Assembly (NCBI RefSeq): GCF_001610975.1
Contig: NZ_CP013342.1
Location: forward strand, 186,001-250,000
DNA from: Sphingopyxis terrae subsp. terrae NBRC 15098
GTDB taxonomy: Bacteria; Pseudomonadota; Alphaproteobacteria; Sphingomonadales; Sphingomonadaceae
Direction: 5' to 3'
DNA length: 64,000 nucleotides
This document shows, piece by piece, positions 33,666 to 42,798 of this stretch; position 1 is the first letter of the stretch; every line of letters begins with the position of its first letter. The notes beneath the pieces are model-generated. The model was not told where the DNA came from, did no database searches, and saw only the letters and a program-made list of their open reading frames with translations. Both the position numbers and the translations under genes were made by a program.

Positions 33666-34262
33666 ATGAGCGCAGATCACGGGCTTAGCCAAAGAGCCTA
33701 CACCAGCCTTAAACTCGATCTCATTGAAGGTCGTATCGCGTCTGGGCGAATCAATATCGGACAACTAGCTGATCGATATGGAATGAGCGCGACTCCGGTC
33801 CGCGAGGCGATGTTGCGGCTCGTCGGCGAAGCTTTACTCGACATGCCGGTAACTGGCGGATTTGAAATACCGTCGCTCGACGAGAATGCGGCTCGCCACC
33901 TCTATATTCTGAGCCAATATGTAATGCTCACAGCCGCCTCGTGCCGGAGCAGTCTCCTTGTTTCCCATGACTTTAATCAACAGGACGAGCTCGGCGCGCC
34001 GCCGCCGATTGAACTACTCTTCGACTCGATCTCCCAGGTGACCCAGAACGTCTTTTTCATGCATTTGGTCCGGAATCTCAACGATCGAATGCGTCGGATC
34101 CGGCGCGCCGAAGAGCGTAAATTGAGCGGTTTGCGCCGCGAATTCGATGCTTTGCTCGGGAAGATTGAACGCGGAAACAGGCAGTCAATCAGGCGATCGG
34201 TAGTCGCATATCATCGACGCCGTATCCGTAATCTTCCTGAAATCATGAGTGGACTTACCTAG
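33666..34262 (+). CDS. GntR-family regulator next to the lasso peptide genes
   Basis: 198 aa (or 200 from the ATG at 33660; GGAG fits the inner start better). The N-terminal winged helix is clear: RAYTSLKLDLIEGRIASGRI, NIGQLADRYGMSATPVREAM and LRLVGEALLDMPVTGGFEIP, the GntR pattern. The C-terminal half is helical and may be a degenerate FCD effector domain, ending HRRRIRNLPEIM. It lies just upstream of the lasso precursor and is the natural candidate regulator of it, alongside the ECF sigma factor on the other side. Confidence 0.85.
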   Translation: MSADHGLSQRAYTSLKLDLIEGRIASGRINIGQLADRYGMSATPVREAMLRLVGEALLDMPVTGGFEIPSLDENAARHLYILSQYVMLTAASCRSSLLVSHDFNQQDELGAPPPIELLFDSISQVTQNVFFMHLVRNLNDRMRRIRRAEERKLSGLRREFDALLGKIERGNRQSIRRSVVAYHRRRIRNLPEIMSGLT

Positions 34263-34322
34263 GGCGGCCTCAAGAATGCCGATACCGGGGTTCGCCCCTT
34301 CCATATATAGCTTCAGATTCAG

Positions 34323-34345
34323 AACATATATGTTTGGATATATCC
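34323..34345. promoter_or_regulatory. Two adjacent AT-rich palindromes before the lasso precursor
   Basis: AACATATATGTT (34323-34334) and GGATATATCC (34336-34345) are both perfect palindromes. They stand 56-78 bases before the precursor start in the gap after the GntR-like gene. GntR proteins bind short AT-rich palindromes, so one of these is a likely operator. They could also overlap the precursor promoter. Confidence 0.45.
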
Positions 34346-34400
34346 TCTGAAACTGGGATTCTTTCGGTGTCGCATTTGTGCGGCGGGAAAGGAGACTATC

Positions 34401-34538
34401 ATGGACAAGGAACCGAACTATCGCGACGCTGAACTGATCGACCTCGGCACCGTCACCGAAGAGACCCACGGGTCGAACGAAAACATCGCGCCGGACGGTG
34501 TGCAGCCGCGCCAGCCGCTCGGCATCGTCGTCGACTGA
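34401..34538 (+). CDS. Lasso peptide precursor (A gene)
   Basis: 45 aa, MDKEPNYRDAELIDLGTVTE followed by ETH then the core. A strong AAAGGAG precedes the ATG. The leader has the conserved Thr at -2 (residue 22, in ETH-G), required for lasso processing. The predicted core starts with Gly24 and is GSNENIAPD (ring, Gly1 to Asp9 isopeptide) then GVQPRQPLGIVVD (tail), 22 residues. The ring size of nine and the ending LGIVVD fit the sphingomonad lasso peptides that occur with isopeptidases. It is followed by a terminator hairpin and the B and C genes. Confidence 0.93.
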   Translation: MDKEPNYRDAELIDLGTVTEETHGSNENIAPDGVQPRQPLGIVVD

Positions 34539-34544
34539 TCAATG

Positions 34545-34581
34545 GCCGGCCGGGAATGGATAAATTCCCGGCCGGCTTTTT
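34545..34581 (+). terminator. Hairpin terminator between the lasso precursor and B genes
   Basis: GCCGGCCGGGAA, eight bases, TTCCCGGCCGGC, then five T. The 12-bp perfect stem lies seven bases after the precursor stop and ends 17 bases before the B start. It should stop most transcripts after A and so give far more precursor than enzyme. It also overlaps the alternative upstream start of B, which argues for the ATG at 34599. Confidence 0.9.
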
Positions 34582-34598
34582 CCGCCAAGGCGTCACTC

Positions 34599-35246
34599 AT
34601 GCTTCCTTCGTGGGTTTCGAGCTGCGAAATCGATGGTCAGGTCGTCTTTCTGGATGTCCTCGCAAATCGATATTCACGCTTGGAAAAGGAGGCTGCGTCT
34701 GCCCTCGGAAGAGGAGACGTTGATTCACTGCAACCGAGCCTTCGGCGCCTGATTGAGGATCGCCACTGGTTGAACTCCAATGCGGAAGGAGCCCGTAGTT
34801 CCTGCTGCGCAATTACTCGCCCAGCTCGTGAACATTCCGCGGAATTCGATATGCGTTCGCCATCCGGCCGGCAAATTGCATCGGCATTCAGATCTCTCGC
34901 CAGCGCACGATTCACCATTGCACTGCGCGGATTCGATGAATTGCTGTGGTGGGTGCAACGCAATAACATGATCGCCCAGACAGAAGGCCCTCCGGCGTCA
35001 AACCGCAGCGGTCTGATATCAGCATTCGAATATGTAGAACGGTTTGCGATCAGGAGGGATCGCTGCCTGCTCCGTTCAATCGGCCTTCAGCATCTTTTGG
35101 CCCAAAACGGGTATGAGAGCACACTGGTTTTCGGTGTTCGGCTTCATCCATTCGAAGCCCATTGCTGGCTTCAGGATGATGACCTCATCCTCAACGATAC
35201 GATCGAAATGGTCGGCCCCTTCGAACCTATCAGAGCAGTGCGATGA
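34599..35246 (+). CDS. Lasso peptide B protein: RRE fused to transglutaminase-like leader peptidase
   Basis: 215 aa. Residues 1-60 form the PqqD-like recognition element that binds the leader (LPSWVSSCEIDGQVVFLDVL, ANRYSRLEKEAASALG). Residues about 85-215 form the cysteine protease: Cys156 in RRDRCLLRSIGLQHLL, His188 in HPFEAHCWLQDD and Asp200 in LILNDTIEM make the triad. It cuts the leader after His23. The fusion is the normal proteobacterial form. It overlaps the C gene by four bases (ATGA). Confidence 0.92.
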   Translation: MLPSWVSSCEIDGQVVFLDVLANRYSRLEKEAASALGRGDVDSLQPSLRRLIEDRHWLNSNAEGARSSCCAITRPAREHSAEFDMRSPSGRQIASAFRSLASARFTIALRGFDELLWWVQRNNMIAQTEGPPASNRSGLISAFEYVERFAIRRDRCLLRSIGLQHLLAQNGYESTLVFGVRLHPFEAHCWLQDDDLILNDTIEMVGPFEPIRAVR

Positions 35247-37021
35247 TCGGCAGATTCTTAGCCGTCAGCTCGCCGACCCAGGTCCCATGCGCCCTCGACC
35301 TACATTTGGATGAAATAGCTCATCAGTCGGGGCTGAGCGTGACCCATCGTGACGAACGCCTTGTTGTCTATTCCGACAGCGGGTTGGAAATCAACCACCT
35401 CACCGATGGCACTGGCGTCGTCGTTGGCGACGTCTTCTGCCGGCATGTCCCGTCGCGCGCATTTGGAAAGAACATCGACGAAGGGGCGCGTGTCACGGCG
35501 GCGTATCGAGGCGGCCATTTGAACAATGAATATTGGGGTTCCTATATCGTCCTGGCCAGTTTGCCCAACGGCGTGATCACCTGCGAACGATCCCCATTCT
35601 GTAGCATCAATGCCTATTACATAGTCGAGGGCGGAGTCCTCGTTGTTGCCTCGGACACAAGGCTATTGCTGGAAATGGCAAGGCGCCCGCCGTCGATAAA
35701 CTGGGAATCAGTCGCCAGACATCTGATTTGGGATAATCTCAGCATGTCATCCACATGCCTCTCCGGAGTTTCCGAGATCAGGTGTGGAGAATCGATCAAG
35801 TTTGAAGCCCCACGGGCGCTTGAGGCCAGTTTTCACTGGGACCCTTGGAAGTTCACCAATCCCGACGTCCTGATCACCGATCCAGATGAAGCCATGGAAC
35901 TTGTTCGCCGGGAAATTCTTCGCTGCATCGGAGCGCAGATGCCGCGCGGACGGTTTTACGCCCTCGATCTTTCAGGGGGCTTGGATTCGTCGATAATCGC
36001 GGCGGGGTCCGCCACTGCTGGGCGTGAAATTCACGCGATCACGATGTTCAGCGAAGGAAACGATGGGGACGAGAGGAATTTTGCAAGAAGCGTAGCCAGC
36101 CACTTACATATCTCCCTGGACGAGGGTGCGCCTGATCATCGAAGACCAGATCTTCTTCATTCGGCGCGGCCGCACTTGCCCCGACCCCACTCGCGGTCCT
36201 TTGTTCAAGAAACCGATCGCATCTCCCTCGAAATGGCAACGGACCGGTCGATCGACACATTTGTCAACGGTCAGGGCGGCGACGCCGTATTCTGCCATCT
36301 GCAGAGTTCCGGACCCGCGGCGGACACCCTTCGAGCGAAAGGTCCGAGTCCAAATTTTGCACGAACCGTCTTTGAGGTGGCGCGTGCAAATCAGTGCAAC
36401 GCGTGGGATCTCGGCTGGAAGGCGATCAGGAAGGGATGGAAAGGCAAGCACCACGCCAACTGGCGCGCGAATGATGCATTTCTTTCCAAAGATCTTCCAT
36501 CCAATGAATCGCCACCTGGGCTGCCGTGGCCTCCGCCAAAAAACCGACCGCTTCCCGGAAAGGTTGAACATGTTCATGGACTATACAACAGCTGCTATAA
36601 CATGAATGGTTATCGGCGCTCCGATTTGATGAAGGGGATATTTCCCCTATTGTCGCAGCCCCTTGTCGAGACTTGCCTACGCATACCGACTTGGCTTTGG
36701 GTCGGCCGGGGGCGAAGTCGTTACATAGCCCGCCGAGCCATGGAGCGGGATCTTCCCGCCAAAGTCGCATGGCGGATCTCAAAAGGAGGCCTCGGCCAGT
36801 TTCAATTGCAGATGCTGCGCGAGCGACGAGTTCTCATTCGCGAAATGCTGATGGACGGACTACTCAGCGGCGCGGGTATTCTTGATCGCAGCATGATCGA
36901 ACAGCAGCTGAAGGACGACCTGACATTTGGCGTGAATGATATGGGACGAATTCTCCGCCTGTGCGACGTCGAGGCTTGGTGCAGAGCATCGCCGCAAGTC
37001 ACCTTGAACACCGCGCCTTAG
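35243..37021 (+). CDS. Lasso peptide C protein: asparagine-synthetase-like macrolactam synthetase
   Basis: 592 aa. The N-terminal glutaminase-like half lacks a catalytic Cys2, as in other lasso cyclases. The synthetase half has the PP-loop SGGLDSS at 244-250 (ALDLSGGLDSSIIAAGSA) and conserved regions FVNGQGGDAVFC and RISKGGLGQFQLQM. It adenylates Asp9 and closes the ring with the Gly1 amine. It is intact and translationally coupled to B. The last 23 bases overlap the isopeptidase gene on the other strand. Confidence 0.93.
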   Translation: MIGRFLAVSSPTQVPCALDLHLDEIAHQSGLSVTHRDERLVVYSDSGLEINHLTDGTGVVVGDVFCRHVPSRAFGKNIDEGARVTAAYRGGHLNNEYWGSYIVLASLPNGVITCERSPFCSINAYYIVEGGVLVVASDTRLLLEMARRPPSINWESVARHLIWDNLSMSSTCLSGVSEIRCGESIKFEAPRALEASFHWDPWKFTNPDVLITDPDEAMELVRREILRCIGAQMPRGRFYALDLSGGLDSSIIAAGSATAGREIHAITMFSEGNDGDERNFARSVASHLHISLDEGAPDHRRPDLLHSARPHLPRPHSRSFVQETDRISLEMATDRSIDTFVNGQGGDAVFCHLQSSGPAADTLRAKGPSPNFARTVFEVARANQCNAWDLGWKAIRKGWKGKHHANWRANDAFLSKDLPSNESPPGLPWPPPKNRPLPGKVEHVHGLYNSCYNMNGYRRSDLMKGIFPLLSQPLVETCLRIPTWLWVGRGRSRYIARRAMERDLPAKVAWRISKGGLGQFQLQMLRERRVLIREMLMDGLLSGAGILDRSMIEQQLKDDLTFGVNDMGRILRLCDVEAWCRASPQVTLNTAP

Positions 37022-39125
37022 GCAATCGCCGCCAGTCGTCGAGTTCCATGAGCGTTCGTCTGAAAACGGCCTGACGATGAACCGGCTGCCATTTCACATG
37101 ATACTCATCGGGGAAAATGAACATTGTCACATCACGGCCGAATTGCCGCAGCGCCCGAAGGGAGGCAGTGGCCAGGCGCGCTTCCCGATCCGCGCTCTGA
37201 ATTATAATCTTCGCGCACACGCGGCTTGCGTTCATCGCGAGACTGACGCGCTTCCAACTCGATTTGTGCTGTTCCCAAGGCAGTGGATATTCATTCGTGC
37301 GCAAAATGCTCGCATAGGCTTCCCCAACACCGGTCTCCAAAATGCTCGGGTCTTCACAGCATGAGCTAATGAGCGCCAGCGAGAATATATCGGCATGGAT
37401 TAGCGCATATGTCGCGGTGGACGCGCCATCGCTGAGTCCCGTGATCGCGATATGGTCGGCATCGATCGGGTGCGTGTCAGCCGCCAGCTTGATTCCGCGC
37501 ATAAGAGAATCGTGAACGCTCGCACGATCGGTCCACGCGTTCGCGATGTGCTGTCGGGATACCGATCGGCCGGCGCGAGACATCGCGGTCCGGTAGTCGA
37601 GCGGACGGTCAAAACTCAGGACGGCAAAGCCTTTCGCCGCGATAGCCTGAATCGGATATTCGTCGCCAGTTCCGCCTCTGAGAAAGCCGCGACTGCTGTA
37701 CTGCACGACAACAAGTGGCAAACGCTCATCGTGCCGAGCGTCCGGTGGAAGCACGAGATCGCCAAACGTTTCGATTCCATATTTGTTGGTCCAACGCAGG
37801 CGGGTCACTGTTCCGAGCCTGCGCGCGATCCATTCGGGGTTGAGCTCGATAAGTTGATGGATTTTTCCCGACCTCAGATCGATTTCAACGATGTCGCGGG
37901 GTTGAAGAGAAGCTTCTCGGGCGCAAACCAAAAGGAGTTGAAAATCACATCCGCGGATCGCGTCGTCTGTTGTGAGGATATTCGTCAGCTTGTTCTCACC
38001 CAGAGCCCATCGATAAATGCCGGTTCGCGCTGCGGCGAACCCTTCTCGGCGCATGAAGACAATTTCGTCGGCTCCCGGAACCGTCCATGCCGCTGCGACG
38101 CGGGCGCATTCCTTAAATTGGCAAACTATATTTTTGTCGCCGACCCTCGCCGCGAGTTGTCGATGGTCGATGATCGCAACAGCGGCGCCTTTGCGCGTCG
38201 GAGCGCGGCCTGCCTCCTCCGCCATTCTATCCTGCTGTGATGCACTGCCGGACCCACCGAACGTATCGGCCTCTCCGATCATGACAAAACGTTCGACTTC
38301 CGCAGGTGTCTCGCGTGGATATGGCGTGAGCTCGGCAAGCGGCCAAAATCGCTCGTCGAATTGGAAACCGCTTCGCCCCTCGGTTTGCAGTCGTTCTATG
38401 GCAGCGGCGTGATTTTCCCGTTGTCGATAGCGCAACTGCGATGCGTCATCTGACCAGGCGAAGTCGGCGACGTCGAAACGCCCGTCAGAGATACTTCTCG
38501 TGCCACCTTCGGACAGCGCGGTCACGAAAAGTCGCGTGATTCCTTCTTCTCGTTTCAGGAAGGCCAGCCACTTGCCATCTTTTGACCATTTCGGCGTCAA
38601 AGGTTCCGGAGTGCCGGTGGGGAAGCCCTCGAGACCGTAGAGCGTAATCGTCCGGCGCACGTAGTCGCCGCCCATGTCGACAATGCGCGGCGCAGTTCGA
38701 ACATTGCCGAGATCATAAATCAGCAGGGCTTGGCAGTAGCTGTTGGAGACGGGGTCCGCCTGTCGAAGCTGGATTGCCAGATATCTTCCGTCGGGCGACA
38801 CAGCAAAGCCGCCCGGGTCTGCCTCAGACGCATCCATCTTTCCGAAATCGCGGAGGCGAATGATATCATCCGCCTCCACACTTCGTGCTATCGATTGCGA
38901 TGCGACCGGAGGAACTATCGTCGGACATGACGGGCTTGTGTCCCTCGCTGATTGCAAGTCGACGCCGGTCGCATTCGTAGCCACAACTTGCAGAGCGGGC
39001 GCCGTCGGTGGCAGCGGCGCAGCTTGTGAGAAAGCCGCACCCGGCAGCGCTGCGGTAGTAAGGAAAATTAACGTGAACGCGCGGTTCGCCGATCGCCGCG
39101 CGATGCATTCCATGACGAGGGCCAT
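36999..39125 (-). CDS. Lasso peptide isopeptidase (AtxE2-like, S9 prolyl oligopeptidase family)
   Basis: 708 aa. A signal peptide (TLIFLTTAALPGAAFSQ) leads a beta-propeller-like region (DPGGFAVSPDGRYLAIQLRQ, PKWSKDGKWLAFLKREEG), then an alpha/beta-hydrolase with Ser565 in GLSDGAS and His676 in PDEYHVKWQPVH. This is the layout of the lasso isopeptidases AtxE1/E2, which open the isopeptide bond to give the linear peptide. The start overlaps the receptor stop (TAATG). It faces the biosynthetic operon end to end. Confidence 0.9.
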   Translation of the reverse strand: MALVMECIARRSANRAFTLIFLTTAALPGAAFSQAAPLPPTAPALQVVATNATGVDLQSARDTSPSCPTIVPPVASQSIARSVEADDIIRLRDFGKMDASEADPGGFAVSPDGRYLAIQLRQADPVSNSYCQALLIYDLGNVRTAPRIVDMGGDYVRRTITLYGLEGFPTGTPEPLTPKWSKDGKWLAFLKREEGITRLFVTALSEGGTRSISDGRFDVADFAWSDDASQLRYRQRENHAAAIERLQTEGRSGFQFDERFWPLAELTPYPRETPAEVERFVMIGEADTFGGSGSASQQDRMAEEAGRAPTRKGAAVAIIDHRQLAARVGDKNIVCQFKECARVAAAWTVPGADEIVFMRREGFAAARTGIYRWALGENKLTNILTTDDAIRGCDFQLLLVCAREASLQPRDIVEIDLRSGKIHQLIELNPEWIARRLGTVTRLRWTNKYGIETFGDLVLPPDARHDERLPLVVVQYSSRGFLRGGTGDEYPIQAIAAKGFAVLSFDRPLDYRTAMSRAGRSVSRQHIANAWTDRASVHDSLMRGIKLAADTHPIDADHIAITGLSDGASTATYALIHADIFSLALISSCCEDPSILETGVGEAYASILRTNEYPLPWEQHKSSWKRVSLAMNASRVCAKIIIQSADREARLATASLRALRQFGRDVTMFIFPDEYHVKWQPVHRQAVFRRTLMELDDWRRLPKARCSR

Positions 39126-41695
39126 TAGAAAGACTGCGATAGCGACAACGCGACAAAGCGCCCCATTGGGGAATAATTGGTCGAGTCATAGGGTTCCGTG
39201 AAGGGTGCCGGCGCCAAATAGGGGGGCCGCTTGTCGAACAGATTCTCGACGCTGAGACCGATACGGAAACCGTTCGGAAAGCCGCCGGAAGTGGACGTTC
39301 GATAGCTGAGCGAAAGATCGACGGTAAACATTGATCGCCCGTCAATCGGGAGCGCCGCACGACGATCTTCGACGCCTCCAATATAGTTGAAATAGACGAA
39401 TGCTTCGGCGGAATTCCCTTCCCAACCGACACTGGCGCGCGATCGAAAATGGGGTGGGTTCCAGATCGTTCCGGCAAGGTCAAAATAGGGGAAAGCTGAT
39501 CCGTTCTTCTGGCGGCTGCGAAGCCAACTGCCATTCAACGCTGTGACCAGCGCGCCGTCGTGCAGATCCAGGCGATAGGACAAATTGACATCCACGCCCT
39601 CGATTTTTTGCGCCGCGACATTCATATTTCTGTTGTCGATGAGGTACAGGACCGACGCCGGGTCGTAGGCCCCGGCGGTATAATTGAGGAAGCCGCCGGA
39701 CGCGCCATTGATGGCTGCCTGGAGCGCCACTTCGCTGGGATTCAGTGTGACATAGTTCGCATAATTCGGACTGAGTGCTTCGGGGTAAAACCCGATTGGA
39801 GTGCGAACACGGTCGATATATTTCACCCGGAAGTAGGACAGGTCCGCGTTAAGCCCCGGCAACGACTTGGGGTGAAAGGCGACCGTCGCAGTCCAGGTTG
39901 TGGCTCGCTCCGGCCGCAATGATGTGGAACCGCCATCAAGATAGAGGGCTGATTCATCTGGTGCAGCGTCGCTCCTCCCAAAATATGTCAGCGGAAGGAG
40001 GTACGCATATTGCGTCTGATAAATGGACGCGAGGGTGGGAGCTTTGAACGAACGCCCCCAGGAGAATTTCAGGTCGACGGCATTATTTGGGCTGTAAATC
40101 AGGCCGATCTTCGGCGTTGTGACGCTACCGCTATAATTGTACCGGTCGTAGCGGCCGGCTACCGAGATCGTCAGTGCCTTTGCGAATGCCGTTTCGTTCA
40201 GCCCTGAAATGACCGGGATCTGGATTTCGCCGAATGCGTAGGTATCGCTCTGATCCCCTCCAGTTGTGACGAATTGATCTCCGTTCGCCGACGATCTCCC
40301 GTGAACGCGATAGCGATTTTTCCGGTAGCCGGCGCCCAGCACCGCCCGCACATCCCCTGCGGGCAACGACAGCGCTGAGCCTTCCAGATAGGCTTCAACG
40401 GCGTGGAGCGAATGGCAGTAACAAAAGTCTTCGCGGAGGAATACGGTGCCGTTCGATGACGACGCGGTTTGGCGCCGATTCCGACTTCTCGCATAGGTGC
40501 TCGCGACCGAAAGCGACCAGTTGTCATCGACGGGGATGGTCAGAGACGGGCTGATCGAAAGCGAGCGATCGGTCGTATGGGAGACGCTAAGGATGTTATT
40601 CGTGTTGTAGCTCCCGTCCATGGCCCGATCCACGAAGGTAGCGTCGAGACTGAAGCGCACATCATCGAACAGGCTTTGTGACCCGCTTACGAGCGCGGAG
40701 TGCACGCGCTGCCCTTTGATCAGCGGATAAGGTTCCGGGAGATAGTTGGTATAGTCCCGATCCTCTGCATCCACCTCCTCATTTCGGCGAAAACCATATG
40801 CGACGAGCAGGTTACCGCTCTGCCACTGCTTGCCAGCCACGATCTGATAAAGCTGCGAAGTGCCGCCTCCATCGGTTGCCGTGCCGACGCGCGCGTTAGC
40901 GGTAACGCCGTCAAAGGAACGCCGCAAAATGACGTTCACGACGCCAGCCACCGCATCGGAACCATAAAGCGCCGATGAGCCGTCAGGAATGATTTCGACG
41001 CGCTCGATGGCTTCAGTCGGGATACCGGAAATATCGATGCCCTGCGCCGAACCCCCAAAAGACAATCTGTGACCGTTCAGAAGGGTGAGCGTTGCATCGG
41101 CTCCGAGGCCGCGCAAGTTGACGGCGGAACCTCCGGTCACATTATCGTTAGTATTTGCACCAGAGCGAGCGCCCTTCCCGACCCCCGGGTTTTGGCCCCC
41201 GCCGAAATTTTGCGGGATCGATCTCACGGCTTCGCCAAGATCACCAAACCCGGCTCGCTGAATATCGCCGCGATCAATTCTGATCTCGGGCGATGCAAGT
41301 CGCGCGCCTTTGATGCGCGATCCCGTAACGGTGATCTCCTGCTCGGCTGTCTCGACTTGGTCCGGAGAACGCGGTGTACCGGCCCGGCCGATTATAATCG
41401 CACTTTTCGTATTTCGGACGACCAGACCGGATCCCTCGATCAGACGCCTGACGGCTTCCTCAGGAGTGAAGTTTCCCGCCAACCGCGGCGCCTTTCGCTG
41501 TCGGACGTCTTCATTGTCGAAGACGATGTTTGTGCCGGAAATTCGGCGCACTGTATTCAGCGCGGAAGACAGATCCTGGGCAGGAAGATCATAGCTGGCG
41601 GTGATGGCGGACTCAGCAGCGATCGCTGAAGCAACCGGCACAAAGCTGGTGGTCGCGGCGAGCACGAAGCCCGCCACGCTGTAACGAAATTGCAT
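39125..41695 (-). CDS. TonB-dependent receptor with an STN signalling domain (lasso peptide receptor)
   Basis: 856 aa. A signal peptide (FVLAATTSFVPVASAIAAES) is followed by a secretin/TonB short N-terminal domain (about residues 34-90, LPAQDLSSALNTVRRISGTN), a plug with ITVTGSRIKGARLASPEIRI and GSSALYGSDAVAGVVNVILR, and the barrel, ending in the usual terminal aromatic (VALSLSQSF). The STN domain lets ligand binding signal to FecR. In this context the ligand is probably the lasso peptide of the neighbouring genes. Confidence 0.92.
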   Translation of the reverse strand: MQFRYSVAGFVLAATTSFVPVASAIAAESAITASYDLPAQDLSSALNTVRRISGTNIVFDNEDVRQRKAPRLAGNFTPEEAVRRLIEGSGLVVRNTKSAIIIGRAGTPRSPDQVETAEQEITVTGSRIKGARLASPEIRIDRGDIQRAGFGDLGEAVRSIPQNFGGGQNPGVGKGARSGANTNDNVTGGSAVNLRGLGADATLTLLNGHRLSFGGSAQGIDISGIPTEAIERVEIIPDGSSALYGSDAVAGVVNVILRRSFDGVTANARVGTATDGGGTSQLYQIVAGKQWQSGNLLVAYGFRRNEEVDAEDRDYTNYLPEPYPLIKGQRVHSALVSGSQSLFDDVRFSLDATFVDRAMDGSYNTNNILSVSHTTDRSLSISPSLTIPVDDNWSLSVASTYARSRNRRQTASSSNGTVFLREDFCYCHSLHAVEAYLEGSALSLPAGDVRAVLGAGYRKNRYRVHGRSSANGDQFVTTGGDQSDTYAFGEIQIPVISGLNETAFAKALTISVAGRYDRYNYSGSVTTPKIGLIYSPNNAVDLKFSWGRSFKAPTLASIYQTQYAYLLPLTYFGRSDAAPDESALYLDGGSTSLRPERATTWTATVAFHPKSLPGLNADLSYFRVKYIDRVRTPIGFYPEALSPNYANYVTLNPSEVALQAAINGASGGFLNYTAGAYDPASVLYLIDNRNMNVAAQKIEGVDVNLSYRLDLHDGALVTALNGSWLRSRQKNGSAFPYFDLAGTIWNPPHFRSRASVGWEGNSAEAFVYFNYIGGVEDRRAALPIDGRSMFTVDLSLSYRTSTSGGFPNGFRIGLSVENLFDKRPPYLAPAPFTEPYDSTNYSPMGRFVALSLSQSF

Positions 41696-41787
41696 GGACT
41701 CTCCCCTCAGTACAGCCAGGCGAGTTCTTGCCCGTGCCTACAGGGTATGAGCGTTGCGCACGCTGCGCAGGGTAGTCGAAGGAAGCG

Positions 41788-42798
41788 TTATTTCTGCGGA
41801 TCGCCTAAAATAATGCGGTTCCCGCTCCGCGTTATCTGCAGATCGTAAAGATTCGACAGATTCTCAGCGAGCAATTCCGGGTCATCGATCCCGTTTAGCC
41901 CAGACACGATGCGCGGCGCGATGGCGGGGTCTTCAAGGTAGATTTTAGTCGCTGATCGATTGTTCACTCTGGCTATGAGATCTGCAACGCGCGCTTCCTG
42001 CGCTTCGGACACGCCCTCCGTCCAGTCGGCTTCCGTTCCTCGTTTTTGAACACTTGCCGAGTTGCCCGAACCTTCGATCGCATAGCGGAGCTCGTCACCT
42101 GGCTCGAGCCGGATCGGTTCAGCCTTCCCTGCCGACTGCGCTCGGCGAACGTCAATGGCGCCCCGCAGGAGATGAATCTCCACCGTGCGCTTGTCGCGAA
42201 AAGCTACGTCAAAGACAGTTCCCACGGCAACGATCTCGCTGTCGCCCGCGTCAACGACAAACGGACGTTCTTCGTGCGCGACATCGAAGCGCGCTCGGCC
42301 GCGGCCTAGTCGTAGACGGCGCTCGCCAGATCGAAACCATGCTCGGATCGTGGTGTCACCGTCCAAGGTCAGGCGAGACCCATCCGGAAGTGAAAACTCG
42401 CGCACCTCGCCAGCTTCGGTCGAATATTGGAGCGATGCGTCCGCGTGGCCCTGCGCCATTTGTGTCGTATCCGCTTCCGGCCAGAAGGCTGGTGCTCCGC
42501 TCGCGCGCCATGCGACGAAGCCTATGAGCGCCATGCATCCGATTACGGTGATCCAGACGCGTTTGGCCGTCCCGCGCACCGGCTTGGGCGGCGGCAGGTT
42601 TTCCCAATCGACGCGCTTGCCGGCGGAATGAAGGCCAGCGATGCGATTATAGGTCGCGCGATGCAGCGCACCACGCGCGAGCCATCGCTTAAATTCCCGC
42701 TCGTCTTCCTCACTCACATTCTCATCGTTCATGATAACGAACCATTCGCCGGCCTCGCGGCGGAGCTGATCTTGCTCATAGCGATGTGTTTCAGCCAT
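41788..42798 (-). CDS. fecR: FecR-family anti-sigma/transmembrane signalling protein
   Basis: 336 aa. The N-terminal DUF4880 region (WFVIMNDENVSEEDEREFKR, WLARGALHRATYNRIAGL) is cytoplasmic, then comes one transmembrane helix (VWITVIGCMALIGFVAWRAS). The periplasmic FecR domain follows (FSLPDGSRLTLDGDTTIRAW, VGTVFDVAFRDKRTVEIHLL), and a C-terminal STN-like region (LAENLSNLYDLQITRSGNRI). It passes the receptor signal to the ECF sigma factor, whose gene overlaps it by eight bases. Confidence 0.92.
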   Translation of the reverse strand: MAETHRYEQDQLRREAGEWFVIMNDENVSEEDEREFKRWLARGALHRATYNRIAGLHSAGKRVDWENLPPPKPVRGTAKRVWITVIGCMALIGFVAWRASGAPAFWPEADTTQMAQGHADASLQYSTEAGEVREFSLPDGSRLTLDGDTTIRAWFRSGERRLRLGRGRARFDVAHEERPFVVDAGDSEIVAVGTVFDVAFRDKRTVEIHLLRGAIDVRRAQSAGKAEPIRLEPGDELRYAIEGSGNSASVQKRGTEADWTEGVSEAQEARVADLIARVNNRSATKIYLEDPAIAPRIVSGLNGIDDPELLAENLSNLYDLQITRSGNRIILGDPQK

